NCBI GenBank assembly: GCA_032433765.1
Contig: JAVIAB010000041.1
Span: 81,244,428-81,308,427 of the forward strand
Direction of reading: 5' to 3'
Length of the DNA stretch: 64,000 bases
DNA from: Megaustenia siamemsis
Lineage: Eukaryota; Mollusca; Gastropoda; Stylommatophora; Ariophantidae
Both the position numbers and the translations under genes were made by a program. Position 1 is the stretch's first letter. Each line of letters starts with the position of its first letter. The notes beneath the pieces are model-generated. The model was not told the DNA's origin, searched no databases, and saw only the letters and a program-made list of their open reading frames with translations. Shown piece by piece: positions 48,901 to 58,155 of the stretch.

Positions 48901-50843
48901 ATTGCGCCACTGCCAGGGAATCGTCAACCCGACACAGCCCAGCCTCTAGAGACACTCGCCTCGAGGAATACGACATGTGCAACCCTGAGAGCGCCATCTT
49001 TCAAATGAATGACGCCTGCGTCCAGACAGACTTTAATGAAGACTTCTCGAAATGGGACGATACAGACACGCTGGACAATCTGGAAGACAGGACAGTGGAC
49101 CCCGCTGAGAGCACGAGGCTATGGCTTCTGACAGGAAACATGCAGGGCTCCGCGGACACCGGATACGCGAGTCTGACAAGAGATAGCTTGGTCTTCATGG
49201 ATGAAGATTCATTGCTGGTGGTGGGGGAACTGGAGGAGCGGGCCGCTGCTGAAAGGTTGTCTTGTGGAGAATCGTCGAGGCACGATAACTCGGGCAGTAG
49301 GGCATACTTGGCAGATGCCCGCTTGGAAGTGAATCCACAGCAATTCCTAGATTATACATGCGGGCACACCCCATCCCAGGAGTCGGCTGGAGTGAGAGCC
49401 AACGACGCGCAAGAAATCCTTCCTGAAGACGCACTTTGGCGGGAAACAAATATGGTGACGGAGTCAGTGTGGCGTGAGCAGGGCGTGAAGACCTTCTGTG
49501 CAGGGGAGAAGGTCCACAACTCTGCCAGGGCAGTGCCTCACCACGCCATTCTCCATACAATATCTAGCAGTGACTCACAGCTTCGAACTCATCCAGCTGG
49601 TCACGGCGGCAGCGTCAAGGCCTTGACCACGAGATCATCTTCCGAAAGTTCAGACCGAACTCTGAAGTTCTCTGACTCCGATGACCTTGAAAGTGACGTT
49701 CAAAATATGGCAGCTGTCAAGGTCAGTAAAATAAAGGATTCTGAAACTGGTGAAACGAAAGTTGCTCTCCGCTCAATGGGACGACCTTTGGCGAGTATCG
49801 ATTACAGAAATACTCAATCAAAGTATTCGTTTAGTAACGCCACGATGCCACAAGGTCATGGCCAAACTACCGACTTTCTGCATAACGTTAGATGCCATCG
49901 AGATCAGCCCTGCCCTCTAACTGGCCGCGACCTGTGTTCTAATGCTAACCTTGGGCACTGTAGCGAGGTAGTACCGTCCAGTATCGTGCCCGGCTGCGAG
50001 AGAGCAGACTATTTGGAGTTTCTGAAGGACGCGCCCTTGAACCGGTCACATCTAAAGCGGCCTTTGTTCCTGGTGCCCGGCCTTGGTCCTGTAGACATGT
50101 CCTGCTCCGAGCAGATCAACCTGTTCGCACAAACCGGAACTTCACATCTCAGATCCCCCCTTGCCAACAGCCCCACCGTGTGCACGCCCCTGACCCCAGC
50201 AATGTCGCCGTCAGCCGCTCACTGTGGCAAGAAGTTGAAGTACAAGAAAAGAGACCAGACGACATATGCTGCTGGCTCGCATGCAGGCCCTGACCAGCTC
50301 TCCAAATATGTCTCTCCATCGCTGAACCACGCCTTTCATGCTGGACACGGCGAGCCTCCCCTTCAGCCTCTCAGCCTTCAATACGCAAAATCTGTGCCAT
50401 CTTCATCGACTTCGTGTGGCCAAACTGCTGACGTTATAGTTCCGCCTCATCTGCTGCAGAGTGGAGAGTTCAAGGACGCCTCTTCCGCAAATAATTCTAA
50501 CCCTAGGTTATCACCATCATCATCATCATCATCATCATCACAGTCTACCACTGCGGTGTCAACAACAGCGATTTCAGAAAGGTCACTGGATGAGAGGAAA
50601 CGAAAAGATGAAGTGACGAGAAGTTTGAGAGAACGAGTGATGTCCCTTAGGCGGGAGAAGGATGTGGTCTTTCAGAGAATCAGGGAGGCAAGGCAGGATG
50701 ATCGGGCTAGACAGGAGCAGAGGTTGCAGGTTCAAGGTCACATGCGTGCTCACCGGAAAGAGGCGCTTCTGGAGACGCTGCACGAGCTGAGGCATAAGCT
50801 GGAGGCGGAGAGTAAGCTTCTCAAGATGAGTGAGAACACGTGA
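45969..50843 (+). CDS. large Ser-rich protein with C-terminal coiled coil, function unknown
   Basis: A frame of 1,624 codons from ATG 45969 to TGA 50841-50843, complex and non-repetitive, unlike every other long frame here. I do not recognise the family. Residues from this Met: basic RVRARKKK at 13-20; His-rich tract 170-193; nuclear-signal-like KRPAKPKRK at 285-293; a predicted helical stretch FVLLADNLEQLANNISFEYE from 549; SPDSGIGGIGS at 618-628; poly-Ser from (tca)n at 1517-1524; and a charged heptad-rich coiled coil at 1537-1621 (LRERVMSLRREKDVVFQRI, then ALLETLHELRHKLEAE) ending at the C-terminus. Most of the middle is Ser/Asp/Glu-rich and probably disordered. No signal peptide or membrane segment is seen. 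This suggests a cytoplasmic or nuclear scaffold (inference). The frame stays open upstream to a GTG at 45885, so this could instead be a large 3' exon entered by an acceptor such as AG at 45923-45924. The ATG has A at -3. Confidence 0.8.
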   Translation: MKLRDLVANSLPRVRARKKKVAVAAGASSAESSTKLELRPGNSSLDSSTSNPGAVVATQRASRDDSLEMQGISEASWRGNALYRGLEAARAVKLNSKMMSASYTSSHGMVTSHSADGVSSQLMMMSRSYDSRIDVPDWSDARMFVPECNDSCPQMSSVSESRVEPFSHPQQYYHCHYHRHNHHHYHHHHLHSKPMIPVAQNQQQRQLCSHPSDGKNLASCKVPEEVKAEAGFFRKSLASLGGIRKYSSKSKKAAKQGADEKMLCSVCPYPETMSASGSDSKASDKRPAKPKRKNIKAFSKLKENKETVFLGDRWDSTWFSDNDCRSAPSRPINSREDPPGFATLDRCHFRERSVESCSSRLVGSRESSVVREVDLTGFDSASLSGYESDLPCGKVHRSRSRIKTNPWLPSPQPPVAGGTRGQQCDIHESREDIDVADELMSRPPRSSSFEHQRKVSMLPHISAHNHSVPDKTLVQRPRSLTPSDTKVTFSLSPLVKSLSGDVSPPWWSPSKDCVGSSGSRGAVSSQLNDLNTDVPKPRAASTISPNSEFVLLADNLEQLANNISFEYEDMLDTTLESVSICQEDGQASIHELLTDDENGSVAAKTFLKSDGDVHSAHSPDSGIGGIGSTDGDDALTPNAQREQSAMPDECLEAPGRMVTADIDPNLEMTRQQQHRKKTSDEFKCLPGTASYRQRHFDVSCSYNATSSPCCNRKQIGLHDKRCELELDSSATLSESDVDNTSYQDSSSSFVQTDSRMFQDFNNKPLQYNHHKCDNKCVELSSPGRFKHDNEEFLSGASQQQVGQCRTGATLMVNERLDIQVAPSHRQLLGSGLVMGSKARKHVSGLGGFSKQMSGKVGGVSATAGSRSLRPLAFRTSPRGQHVAGRMNDMEKGSSRSWSSEYDFPRNITVTECVESPTENWRCDEHFLAYCSQSGATIGSSDGDEYNISTAGESFRNMEMPGGDVACIRHEELVVRIHDCATARESSTRHSPASRDTRLEEYDMCNPESAIFQMNDACVQTDFNEDFSKWDDTDTLDNLEDRTVDPAESTRLWLLTGNMQGSADTGYASLTRDSLVFMDEDSLLVVGELEERAAAERLSCGESSRHDNSGSRAYLADARLEVNPQQFLDYTCGHTPSQESAGVRANDAQEILPEDALWRETNMVTESVWREQGVKTFCAGEKVHNSARAVPHHAILHTISSSDSQLRTHPAGHGGSVKALTTRSSSESSDRTLKFSDSDDLESDVQNMAAVKVSKIKDSETGETKVALRSMGRPLASIDYRNTQSKYSFSNATMPQGHGQTTDFLHNVRCHRDQPCPLTGRDLCSNANLGHCSEVVPSSIVPGCERADYLEFLKDAPLNRSHLKRPLFLVPGLGPVDMSCSEQINLFAQTGTSHLRSPLANSPTVCTPLTPAMSPSAAHCGKKLKYKKRDQTTYAAGSHAGPDQLSKYVSPSLNHAFHAGHGEPPLQPLSLQYAKSVPSSSTSCGQTADVIVPPHLLQSGEFKDASSANNSNPRLSPSSSSSSSSQSTTAVSTTAISERSLDERKRKDEVTRSLRERVMSLRREKDVVFQRIREARQDDRARQEQRLQVQGHMRAHRKEALLETLHELRHKLEAESKLLKMSENT

Positions 50844-51240
50844 TCTCGCTGGCTCTGGTTGTCACCGCAGTGACGTCACTTCTGTCAACGGAGATAATGC
50901 CATGGGATAGTTGACGTCATAGCCTCACGTCGCAGCTGTCAACACATTGGCGTGGGCCGTGTCTTGTTGTGTTTCGCTGAAGCTACATTACGACACAGCT
51001 GTGAACACTCGCTGATGCTACATCATGACACAGCTGTGAACACATTGCAGTGGGCGGTGTCTCATTGTGCTTCACTGAACTCACTTCACAGCTGTGAACT
51101 TTTTGTCTGCATCTTTCTTGCTTCAGTTGATGTTGCTGCAAATCGCATTTCCAGTGTGTGGGTGTGAGTGGGCCTGTGTGTGGATATGTGTATGTGTGTG
51201 ATAGTTGGAGGAGTGGGAAGAAAACCAAGCCAACAATAAC
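50844..51240 (+). other. 3' flank / probable 3' UTR of the large gene
   Basis: Directly after the stop. It includes imperfect copies of acacagctgtgaacac (near 50993 and 51029) and a TG-rich patch (51155-51200). No AATAAA signal occurs here, so transcription probably continues into the downstream arrays. Confidence 0.5.
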
Positions 51241-52250
51241 GTGTTTTTTTGAGCTACTCACATGTTGATAGTTCAGCTGTGGGATGTAAGCTACTCACAT
51301 GTTGATAGTTCAGCTGCGGGATGTAAGCTACTCACATGTTGATAGTTCAGCTGTGGGATGTAAACTACTCACATGTTGATAGTTCAGCTGTGGGCATGTA
51401 AGCTACTCACATGTTGATAGTTCAGCTGTGTGATGTAAGCTACTCACATGTTGATAGTTCAGCTGTAGGCATGTAAGCTACTCACATGTTGATAGTTCAG
51501 CTGTGGGCATGTAAGCTACTCACATGTTGATAGTTCAGCTGTGGACATGTAAGCTACTCACATGTTGATAGTTCAGCTGTGGACATGTAAGCTACTCACA
51601 TGTTGATAGTTCTGCTGTGGACATGTAAGCTACTCACATGTTGATAGTTCAGCTGTGGGCGTGTAAGCTACTCACATGTTGATAGTTCAGCTGTGGGCAT
51701 GTAAGCTACTCACATGTTGATAGTTCAGCTGTAGGCATGTAAGCTACTCACATGTTGATAGTTCAGCTGTGTGCATGTAAGCTACTCACATGTTGATAGT
51801 TCTGCTGTGGGCATGTAAGCTACTCACATGTTGATAGTTCAGCTGTGGGCATGCAAGCTACTCACATGTTGATAGTTCAGCTGTGGGCATGTAAGCAACT
51901 CACATGTTGATAGTTCAGCTGTGGGCATGTAAGCTACTCACATGTTGATAGTTCAGCTGTGGGCATGTAAGCTACTCACATGTTGATAGTTCAGCTGTGG
52001 GCATGTAAGCTACTCACATGTTGATAGTTCAGCTGTGGGCATGCAAGTTACTCACATGTTGATAGTTCAGCTGTGGGCATGCAAGTTACTCACATGTTGA
52101 TAGTTCAGCTGTGGGCATGCAAGTTACTCACATGTTGATAGTTCAGCTGTGGGCATGCAAGTTACTCACATGTTGATAGTTCAGCTGTGGGCATGTAAGT
52201 TACTCACATGTTGATAGTTCAGCTGTGGGCATGTAAGCTACTCACATGTT
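51241..52250 (+). repeat. 38-bp minisatellite downstream of the gene
   Basis: About 26 copies of a 38-bp unit (37 bp in the first few) with agctactcacatgttgat, agttcagctgtggg and catgta. Each unit carries CAGCTG. It probably lies within the 3' UTR of the large gene, as the first strong poly(A) signal is at 53753. Confidence 0.95.
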
Positions 52251-52462
52251 GATGCCTGAGCAGCGGATGGAAGGTTGTGTGATAGATTGATCAAGTTAAC
52301 GGCAGGTGTGCTGATAACAATAACGAATGTAGTGGTAACCGCCACAATGAGATAACCATATTTTCTGATAACTGTTGACGACTTCATGAAAAGTTGTAGA
52401 ACTGAACAAATAGAGGGTTTCTTCGTTACATTCGGTGGATATATATCTGTAATAAATGAGAG
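52251..52462. other. spacer within probable 3' UTR
   Basis: About 210 bp of AT-rich ordinary sequence with scattered gataac words that foreshadow the next array. No gene is evident. Confidence 0.5.
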
Positions 52463-53125
52463 GTTGTGATATCAATGGGAAGTTTGGTGATAACAATGGG
52501 AAGTTTTGTGATAACAATGGGAAGTTCAGTGATAACAATGGGAAGTTTGATGATAACAATGGGAAGTTTGGTGATAACAATGGGAAGTTCTGTGATAACA
52601 ATGGGAAGTTTGGTGATAACAATGGTAATTTTGATGATAACAATGGAAAGTTCGGTGATAACAATGGGAAGTTCTGTGATACTTTGTTGGATGTTGCTGA
52701 TATCAGTGGGAGGTTTGGCGACAAAGTGATAACCGAACAGTGGTAGATTTGAAAGATATCATGGAAGGTTGTGGTGATAAAATTTGAAAATTAGGTGATA
52801 ATATTTGAACATTTTGTGATAGTAATAGGCATTTAAGTGATAACAATGGAAAATGCAGTGATAACAATGGAAAATGCAGTGATAACAATTGTCATTTTGG
52901 TAGTAACAATGGGTGGTAACAATGAGCATTTTGTAGATAGTTTAAATGTTGGTGATAACGATGGAATATTATGTAATAACAATGAACCATTTGGTGATAA
53001 CAATGAATCGTGGTGATAACAATATACCGTGGTGATAACAGTGTAGCGTGGTGATAACAATTAACCATTTGGTGATAACAATGAACCGTGGTGATAATAA
53101 ACCGTGGTGATAACAATGAACCATT
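52463..53125. repeat. 21-bp array (gataacaatggg family)
   Basis: Regular 21-bp units with gataacaatgggaagttt from 52463 to about 52680 (10-11 copies), then a degraded stretch with irregularly spaced gataacaat words (aatggaaaatgcagtgataa, ggtgataacaatgaacc) to 53125. Seven-codon stop-free frames are artefacts. Confidence 0.9.
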
Positions 53126-53220
53126 TGGTGATAACATTTATAATTTCAGTTATTGAAATAGAAGATTTCAAGAAAATACAGCATTGTAATGTTCTGTTGG
53201 AGTTGAAGTGAAAACATGAG

Positions 53221-53465
53221 GAGTGTGTTTGACACATGAAATGGTGTGTTTGACACTATAAATGGTGTGTTTGACACCTGAAATGGTGTGTTTGACACCT
53301 GAAATGGTGTGTTTGACACATGCAATGGTGTGTTTGACACTATAAATGGTGTGTTTGACACCTGAAATGGTGTGTTTGACACATGAAATGGTGTGTTTTA
53401 CACTATAAATGGTGTGTTTGACACTATAAATGGTGTGTTTGACACATGAAATGGTGTGTTTGACG
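53221..53465. repeat. 21-bp array (aatggtgtgtttgacac)
   Basis: About 12 copies of aaatggtgtgtttgacac followed by ctg or atg, or the tata variant. The pattern of variants (tataa, cctga, acatga) suggests a three- to four-unit higher-order repeat. Confidence 0.95.
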
Positions 53466-53752
53466 ACTGAAGAACTGGAGATTTTGTGATTAAACTTGAT
53501 CAATGTGAGATTGTTGTGGTAAGTGACAAGTATCAATGTAATTACTAGTTGTATGTTGTGTACATCCTAACTCGCACTGGTTGCTTCGTGACTTTTCATT
53601 ATCGATATGTGCTCGTGGGATCAACTCCCTTGATTAATATCGTCAGGTTCTGATGTAGAGAGGGTCAAGGTTGTTCTAGGTCGTAACTTTGATCTTGTAT
53701 TACTGTCGTTGTTTTGAACATTCTACACGGTGCTCCCAAATACTTGTAAAGA

Positions 53753-53763
53753 AATAAAATAAA
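53753..53763 (+). terminator. double poly(A) signal AATAAA/AATAAA
   Basis: Overlapping AATAAA hexamers at 53753-53758 and 53758-53763, followed by a GT-rich element (gattgttgtgtctg) at about 53775-53788. This is the standard cleavage and polyadenylation arrangement and the first good one after the large gene. It implies a 3' UTR of about 2.9 kb that includes three tandem arrays (inference). Confidence 0.65.
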
Positions 53764-53789
53764 CAAGCATTCATTGATTGTTGTGTCTG

Positions 53790-54172
53790 ACGCAACCATC
53801 GGTTCCATGGCCGGAGAACGACCAGACGTATTTCTATTGATGTCCCAATATTGTTGGTGTGCGCTGGGTTATCATGTTTGTATTCTTGTCACTGAAATTG
53901 TTAACTACTTAGGACAAATATTTCTGTTAACTAAAGATGGTTGGTATTTTGTTAACACAACTTTGATCATAAATTGATCAACACAAGTTTGTTTACATTT
54001 GCTTTTGTTCTTTGAGAAACAAATGGAGCCTTGGTAGCACTTCACGGCTGGGCGGGATGGAAAGAAGGACAAATATATTTATGTCTTTGCCCCAAAGGGC
54101 GGGGGGGGGGGGTGGACATGTAATACTGGAGAATAAAGGCCGCGTTATTTCAACGTGAACCCGAAAGTTTTG
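53790..54172. other. non-repetitive intergenic sequence
   Basis: About 380 bp of ordinary sequence with a G12 run near 54101-54112 and the word gttaactac/gttaactaaag. A 67-codon frame starting at 53774 overlaps the poly(A) region and has no recognisable motif. Confidence 0.5.
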
Positions 54173-55152
54173 TTAAAGATCCATGTTCTATAGGGAGTTG
54201 AAAGTGTTTGTTGAAGATCTATGTTCTATAGGGAGTTGAATGTGTTTGTTGAAGATCTATGTTCTATAGGGAGTTGAATGTGTTTGTTGAAGACCTATGT
54301 TCTATAGGGAGTTGAAAGTGTTTGTTGAAGATCTATGTTCTATAGGGAGTTGAACGTGTTTGTTGAAGACCTATGTTCCATAGAGAGCTGGAAGTGTTTG
54401 TTGAAGACCTATGTTCCACAGGGAGTTGAACGTGTTTGTTGAAGATCTATGTTCTATAGGGAGTTGAAAGTGTTTGTTGAAGACCTGGCTCCACAGGGAG
54501 CTGAAAGTGTTTGTTGAAGACCTATGTTCCACAGGGAGTTGAAAGTGTTTGTTGAAGACCTATGCTCCACAGGGAGCTGAAAGTGTTTGTTGAAGACCTA
54601 TGCTCCACAGGGAGTTGAACGTGTTTGTTGAAGACCTATGTTCCACAGGAAGCGGAAAGTTTTTGTTGAAGACCTATGTTCCACAGGGAGTTGAAAGTGT
54701 TTGTTGAAGACCTATGTTCCACAGGGAGTTGAACGTGTTTGTTGAAGATCTATGTTCCATAGGGAGCTGGAAGTGTTTGTTGAAGACCTATGTTCCACAG
54801 GGAGTTGAACGTGTTTGTTGAAGATCTATGTTCTATAGGGAGTTGAAAGTGTTTGTTGAAGACCTGGCTCCACAGGGAGCTGAAAGTGTTTGTTGAAGAC
54901 CTATGTTCCACAGGGAGTTGAAAGTGTTTGTTGAAGACCTATGCTCCACAGGGAGCTGAAAGTGTTTGTTGAAGACCTATGCTCCACAGGGAGTTGAACG
55001 TGTTTGTTGAAGACCTATGTTCCACAGGTAGTTGAACGTGTTTGTTGATGACCTATGCTCCACAGGGAGTTGAACGTGTTTGTTGAAGACCTATGTTCCA
55101 CAGGAAGCTGAAAGTTTTTGTTGAAGACCTATGCTCCAAAGGGAGCTGGAAG
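54173..55152. repeat. 38-bp minisatellite
   Basis: About 26 copies of a 38-bp unit with tgttgaagacctatgttcca and cagggagttgaaagtg. The rare variant agacctggctcc occurs at 54481 and 54860, 379 bp apart, and its neighbours match in the same order, so a block of about ten units has been duplicated. Confidence 0.95.
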
Positions 55153-55183
55153 CTAGAAGGAAAATAATAAGAAGATAAAAATG

Positions 55184-55263
55184 GAACGTTTGACCCTACC
55201 GGGATTTGAACAAGCTCTCTCCTGGCTTGGAGCTCGACGAGCTATCGACTCGACCAAACGCTC
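55184..55263 (-). mobile_element. tRNA-like element (reverse strand)
   Basis: An 80-nt minus-strand sequence whose ends pair (gagcgtttg with caaacgttc, eight of nine bases) and which has a B-box-like gttcaaatccc (complement of 55201-55211). The A box is weak (ttggtcgagtcg). It lies just upstream of a truncated LINE. It is either a SINE head or a tRNA pseudogene; a functional tRNA is less likely. Confidence 0.5.
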
Positions 55264-55339
55264 TTCGATCAGGATGTGAAGCCATGAAAACAAACCGGAA
55301 GAAAAAGACGTCACAATTATTGTCAACTGGTGATCACCA

Positions 55340-56180
55340 GATTTTAAGATCCATAAGGGACATGCCTGGAATAACAATTGGAGTTCATAATATAAATAAT
55401 CTAAGGTATGTTGATGATACAGTCTTAATCGCTAAGAGTGAAAATGAGTTACAAGAAATGTTGGACATTATAGTGAAAGAAAGCAAAAATAAAGGACTCA
55501 GCCTTAATAGCAAAAAGACAGAGGTATTGGTAACAACAAAGAAAAAGACATCACCTCAGTTCAAAATAAAGATAAGTGGAACAATATTAAAACAGGTAAA
55601 TGAATTTAAATATTTGGGAACTTTGTTAACCTCAGACGGAAGATGTACAAAAGAGGTGAGATGCAGAATGGCTCAGGCACAAGCAGCTTTCCAAAAAATG
55701 AGGAATATACTATGCAATTTATTTTTGACGATAGAAACAAGAAAAAGAGTTCTTAAATGTTACGTAGAGCCAGTCTTAACAAATGGATGCGAGTCATGGA
55801 CAATAGGACAACAGACAAGAAAATCAGTGGAGTCTGTAGAAATGTGGTTTTACAGAAGAATGTTGAGAATACCATGGACAGCTAAGAAGAGTAATGAAGA
55901 TGTTCTGAAAGAGGTCAAAGCAAAAAAGAGAGCTAATTTCCAATATTAGGAAGAAACAATCATCATTTTTTGGCCATGTAATGAGAAGAGAACAACTGGA
56001 ATATATTGTAACAACTGGGAAAATTGAGGGACGAAGAGGTAGAGGGAAGGAAAGAGAAAAGATACCAGACAGCTTAAGAGAATGGCTTGGCAGAAGGTCA
56101 ACAACAGAAATGATAAATAAATGTCGAGATCGAAAGTTGTGAAGAGACATGATCACCTACGCCACTAGGCCCGGTACTTC
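55340..56180 (+). pseudogene. LINE (family A) 5'-truncated copy
   Basis: Begins inside the reverse transcriptase just before motif C (RDMPGITIGVHNINNLRY), where the motif reads YVDD, not the YADD of the 29.4-kb copy. It continues FKYLGTLLTSDGRC, PVLTNGCESWTIGQQTR and EMWFYRRMLRIPWTAKKS. A frame change near 55940 separates this from SFFGHVMRREQLEYIVTTGK and GRRSTTEMINKCRD. It ends with a short tgatggtga tail near 56180. Motifs A and B and the endonuclease are missing, so it cannot encode an active enzyme. Confidence 0.85.
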
Positions 56181-56227
56181 ATGATGGTGATCACCGGTGA
56201 TTGCGTCAACAACAGAACACCACGAGA

Positions 56228-56411
56228 CAGGTCGGATCCTATGGTTGCTGGCGCCCTGGGCAAGTTCAACTTCGGCGCCCTTCATAAGTTTCATTATTAA
56301 AGTCTCCGCTAGTAAAAAACTAAAAATTTGAGAAAATCCTTAATGGCGCCCCTAAACACATGGCGCGCCCCGCGTAACTACCCGTGTTGCCAATACCTAG
56401 AGCCAGCCCTG
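56228..56411. mobile_element. 184-bp hAT-like non-autonomous element
   Basis: The right end reads ctagagccagccctg, which on the other strand begins cagggctggctctag, typical of hAT-superfamily termini. The left end caggtcggatcctat is an imperfect inverted match. It is flanked by ccacgaga (56220-56227) and ccatgtga (56412-56419), which agree at six of eight positions as expected for an old 8-bp target duplication. The interior contains ggcgccctgggcaag and ggcgcccctaaac. No coding capacity. Family assignment is from terminal similarity only. Confidence 0.55.
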
Positions 56412-56630
56412 CCATGTGACGTAGCCGCTAGAGAGAATTAGAGGAAAACTTGGCTCATGTTCTTTCTTTGATGTTCTCGTGAAAGTAGATAAGGGGACAC
56501 AACCGAGGGATCCGTCACGAAGTTTTTTTTTTGTGTAATTATCTCCCTTCGGTAGTTTCTGCCAGTCGAATTCTCCGCTTGTTTTCTATGTTCTGATGTT
56601 TGTAGATTTTTTACAATTTCTAGCTGTGCT
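56412..56630. other. non-repetitive spacer
   Basis: Ordinary sequence, with a T9 run and attatctcccttcggtag. No gene is evident. Confidence 0.5.
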
Positions 56631-56723
56631 GTTTATCGAGTCCATGCTGTTTATCGAGTCCATGCTGTTTATCGAGTCCATGCTGTTGATCGAGTCCATG
56701 CTGTTTATCGAGTCCATGCTGTT
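56631..56723. repeat. 18-bp repeat, ~5 copies
   Basis: Five tandem copies of tgctgtttatcgagtcca, one with ttgatcg. Confidence 0.95.
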
Positions 56724-56854
56724 TTATATTTTCAACATGAAGTTGAGTGTCTGTGATTCTTGTGAGTCTTAGTTTTACAGTTACCGTTGCTGTCTAGATT
56801 TGAAGTATTCATTTCTTTTGTCATTAATATATTTTTTTTCTTGACATTTTTTTC

Positions 56855-57206
56855 AGTGCACGCGTTAGTACACGTGTTAGTGCACATGCTAGTGCACCCG
56901 TTAGTACACGTGTTAGTGCACATGCTAGTGCACCCGTTAGTACACGTGTTAGTGCACATGCTAGTGCACCCGTTAGTACACGTGTTAGTGCACATGCTAG
57001 TGCACCCGTTAGTACACGTGTTAGTGCACATGCTAGTGCACCCGTTAGTACACGTGTTAGTGCACATGCTAGTGCACCCGCTAGTACACGTGTTAGTGCA
57101 CATGCTAGTGCACCCACTAGTATACGTGTTAGTGCACATGCTAGTGCACCCGCTAGTATACGTGTTAGTGCACATGTTAGTGCACCTGTTAGTGCACGCG
57201 TTAGTT
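56855..57206. repeat. 36-bp array built of 12-mers, CACGTG in each unit
   Basis: About ten 36-bp units, each of three related 12-mers: ttagtacacgtg, ttagtgcacatg and ctagtgcacccg. Each unit has the palindromic E box CACGTG and two palindromic gtgcac words. The final units show ctagtatacgtg, which loses CACGTG. Frames on both strands are artefacts of the 12-codon period. Confidence 0.95.
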
Positions 57207-57297
57207 TTCCTGTTATTTTTTCTTAACTTTTAATTTTTTAAATTTTCAGTTTTACAAATATTTCATTTCGAGAATGTAACATTCTTTTTTTTCTGGT

Positions 57298-57767
57298 AGT
57301 TAATTGTTAACAATTGTCTTTGATTGTTTCCTTGTCTGTCTTAATTGTTAACAATTGTCTTTGATTGTTTCCTTGTCTGTCTTAATTGTTAACAATTGTC
57401 TTTGATTGTTTCCTTGTCTGTCTTAATTGTTAACAATTGTCTTTGATTGTTTCCTTGTCTGTCTTAATTGTTAACAATTGTCTTTGATTGTTTCCTTGTC
57501 TGTCTTAATTGTTAACAATTGTCTTTGATTGTTTCCTTGTCTGTCTTAATTGTTAACAATTGTCTTTGATTGTTTCCTTGTCTGTCTTAATTGTTAACAA
57601 TTGTCTTTGATTGTTTCCTTGTCTGTCTTCATTGTTAACAATTATCTTTGATTGTTTCCTTCTCTGTCTTAATTGTTAACAATTGTCTTTGATTGTTTCC
57701 TTCTCTGTCTTAATTGTTAACAATTGTCTTTGATTGTTTCCTTCTCTGTCTTAATTGTTAAAATTTC
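57298..57767. repeat. 41-bp array with 14-bp palindrome
   Basis: About 11-12 nearly identical 41-bp units with aattgttaacaattgtc and tttgattgtttccttgtctg. The first 14 bases (aattgttaacaatt) are a perfect palindrome. The very high copy identity implies recent expansion. Confidence 0.95.
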
Positions 57768-57789
57768 TTGTTTCTGATAGTTTTCTTCT

Positions 57790-58045
57790 ATGCTTTAGTT
57801 GTGCGCACTCGTGTGTGTGTGTCCGTGCGTGCGTGCGTGTGTGTATGTGCGTGCGTGCGTGTGCGTGTGTGTTAGTCAGTCGTGTGTATTCCATCCACAC
57901 GTTATCAAACTGGACATTTGATCATTTTGGTTCTCGTATCTGTAATTACAACAATTACTGAATCAAACCACATTTTGCGGACACCCTGATGTATATATAT
58001 ATATATGGCTGTATGTGATAAACTTTCTCTCTCTCTCTCTCTGAC
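57790..58045. repeat. (TG)n/(CG)-rich, (TA)n and (TC)n microsatellites
   Basis: gtgtgtgtgtgtccgtgcgtgcg and similar at about 57808-57870 (alternating purine-pyrimidine), tatatatatatatat at about 57991-58007, and ctctctctctct at about 58026-58043, separated by ordinary sequence. Confidence 0.9.
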
Positions 58046-58155
58046 TTCTTCTTCTTCATCTTTTCATCATTTTGGACACAAAGAAAACTAAATCCGACAT
58101 GTTTGGCTGCAGCTATGACATTTGCATTGACAATCATCATTAACTCTGTTACCAG

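Noticed and set aside
45901..50795. Minus-strand frames of 60-228 codons inside the large gene
   Set aside because: Shadows of the plus-strand frame, short and without recognisable motifs.
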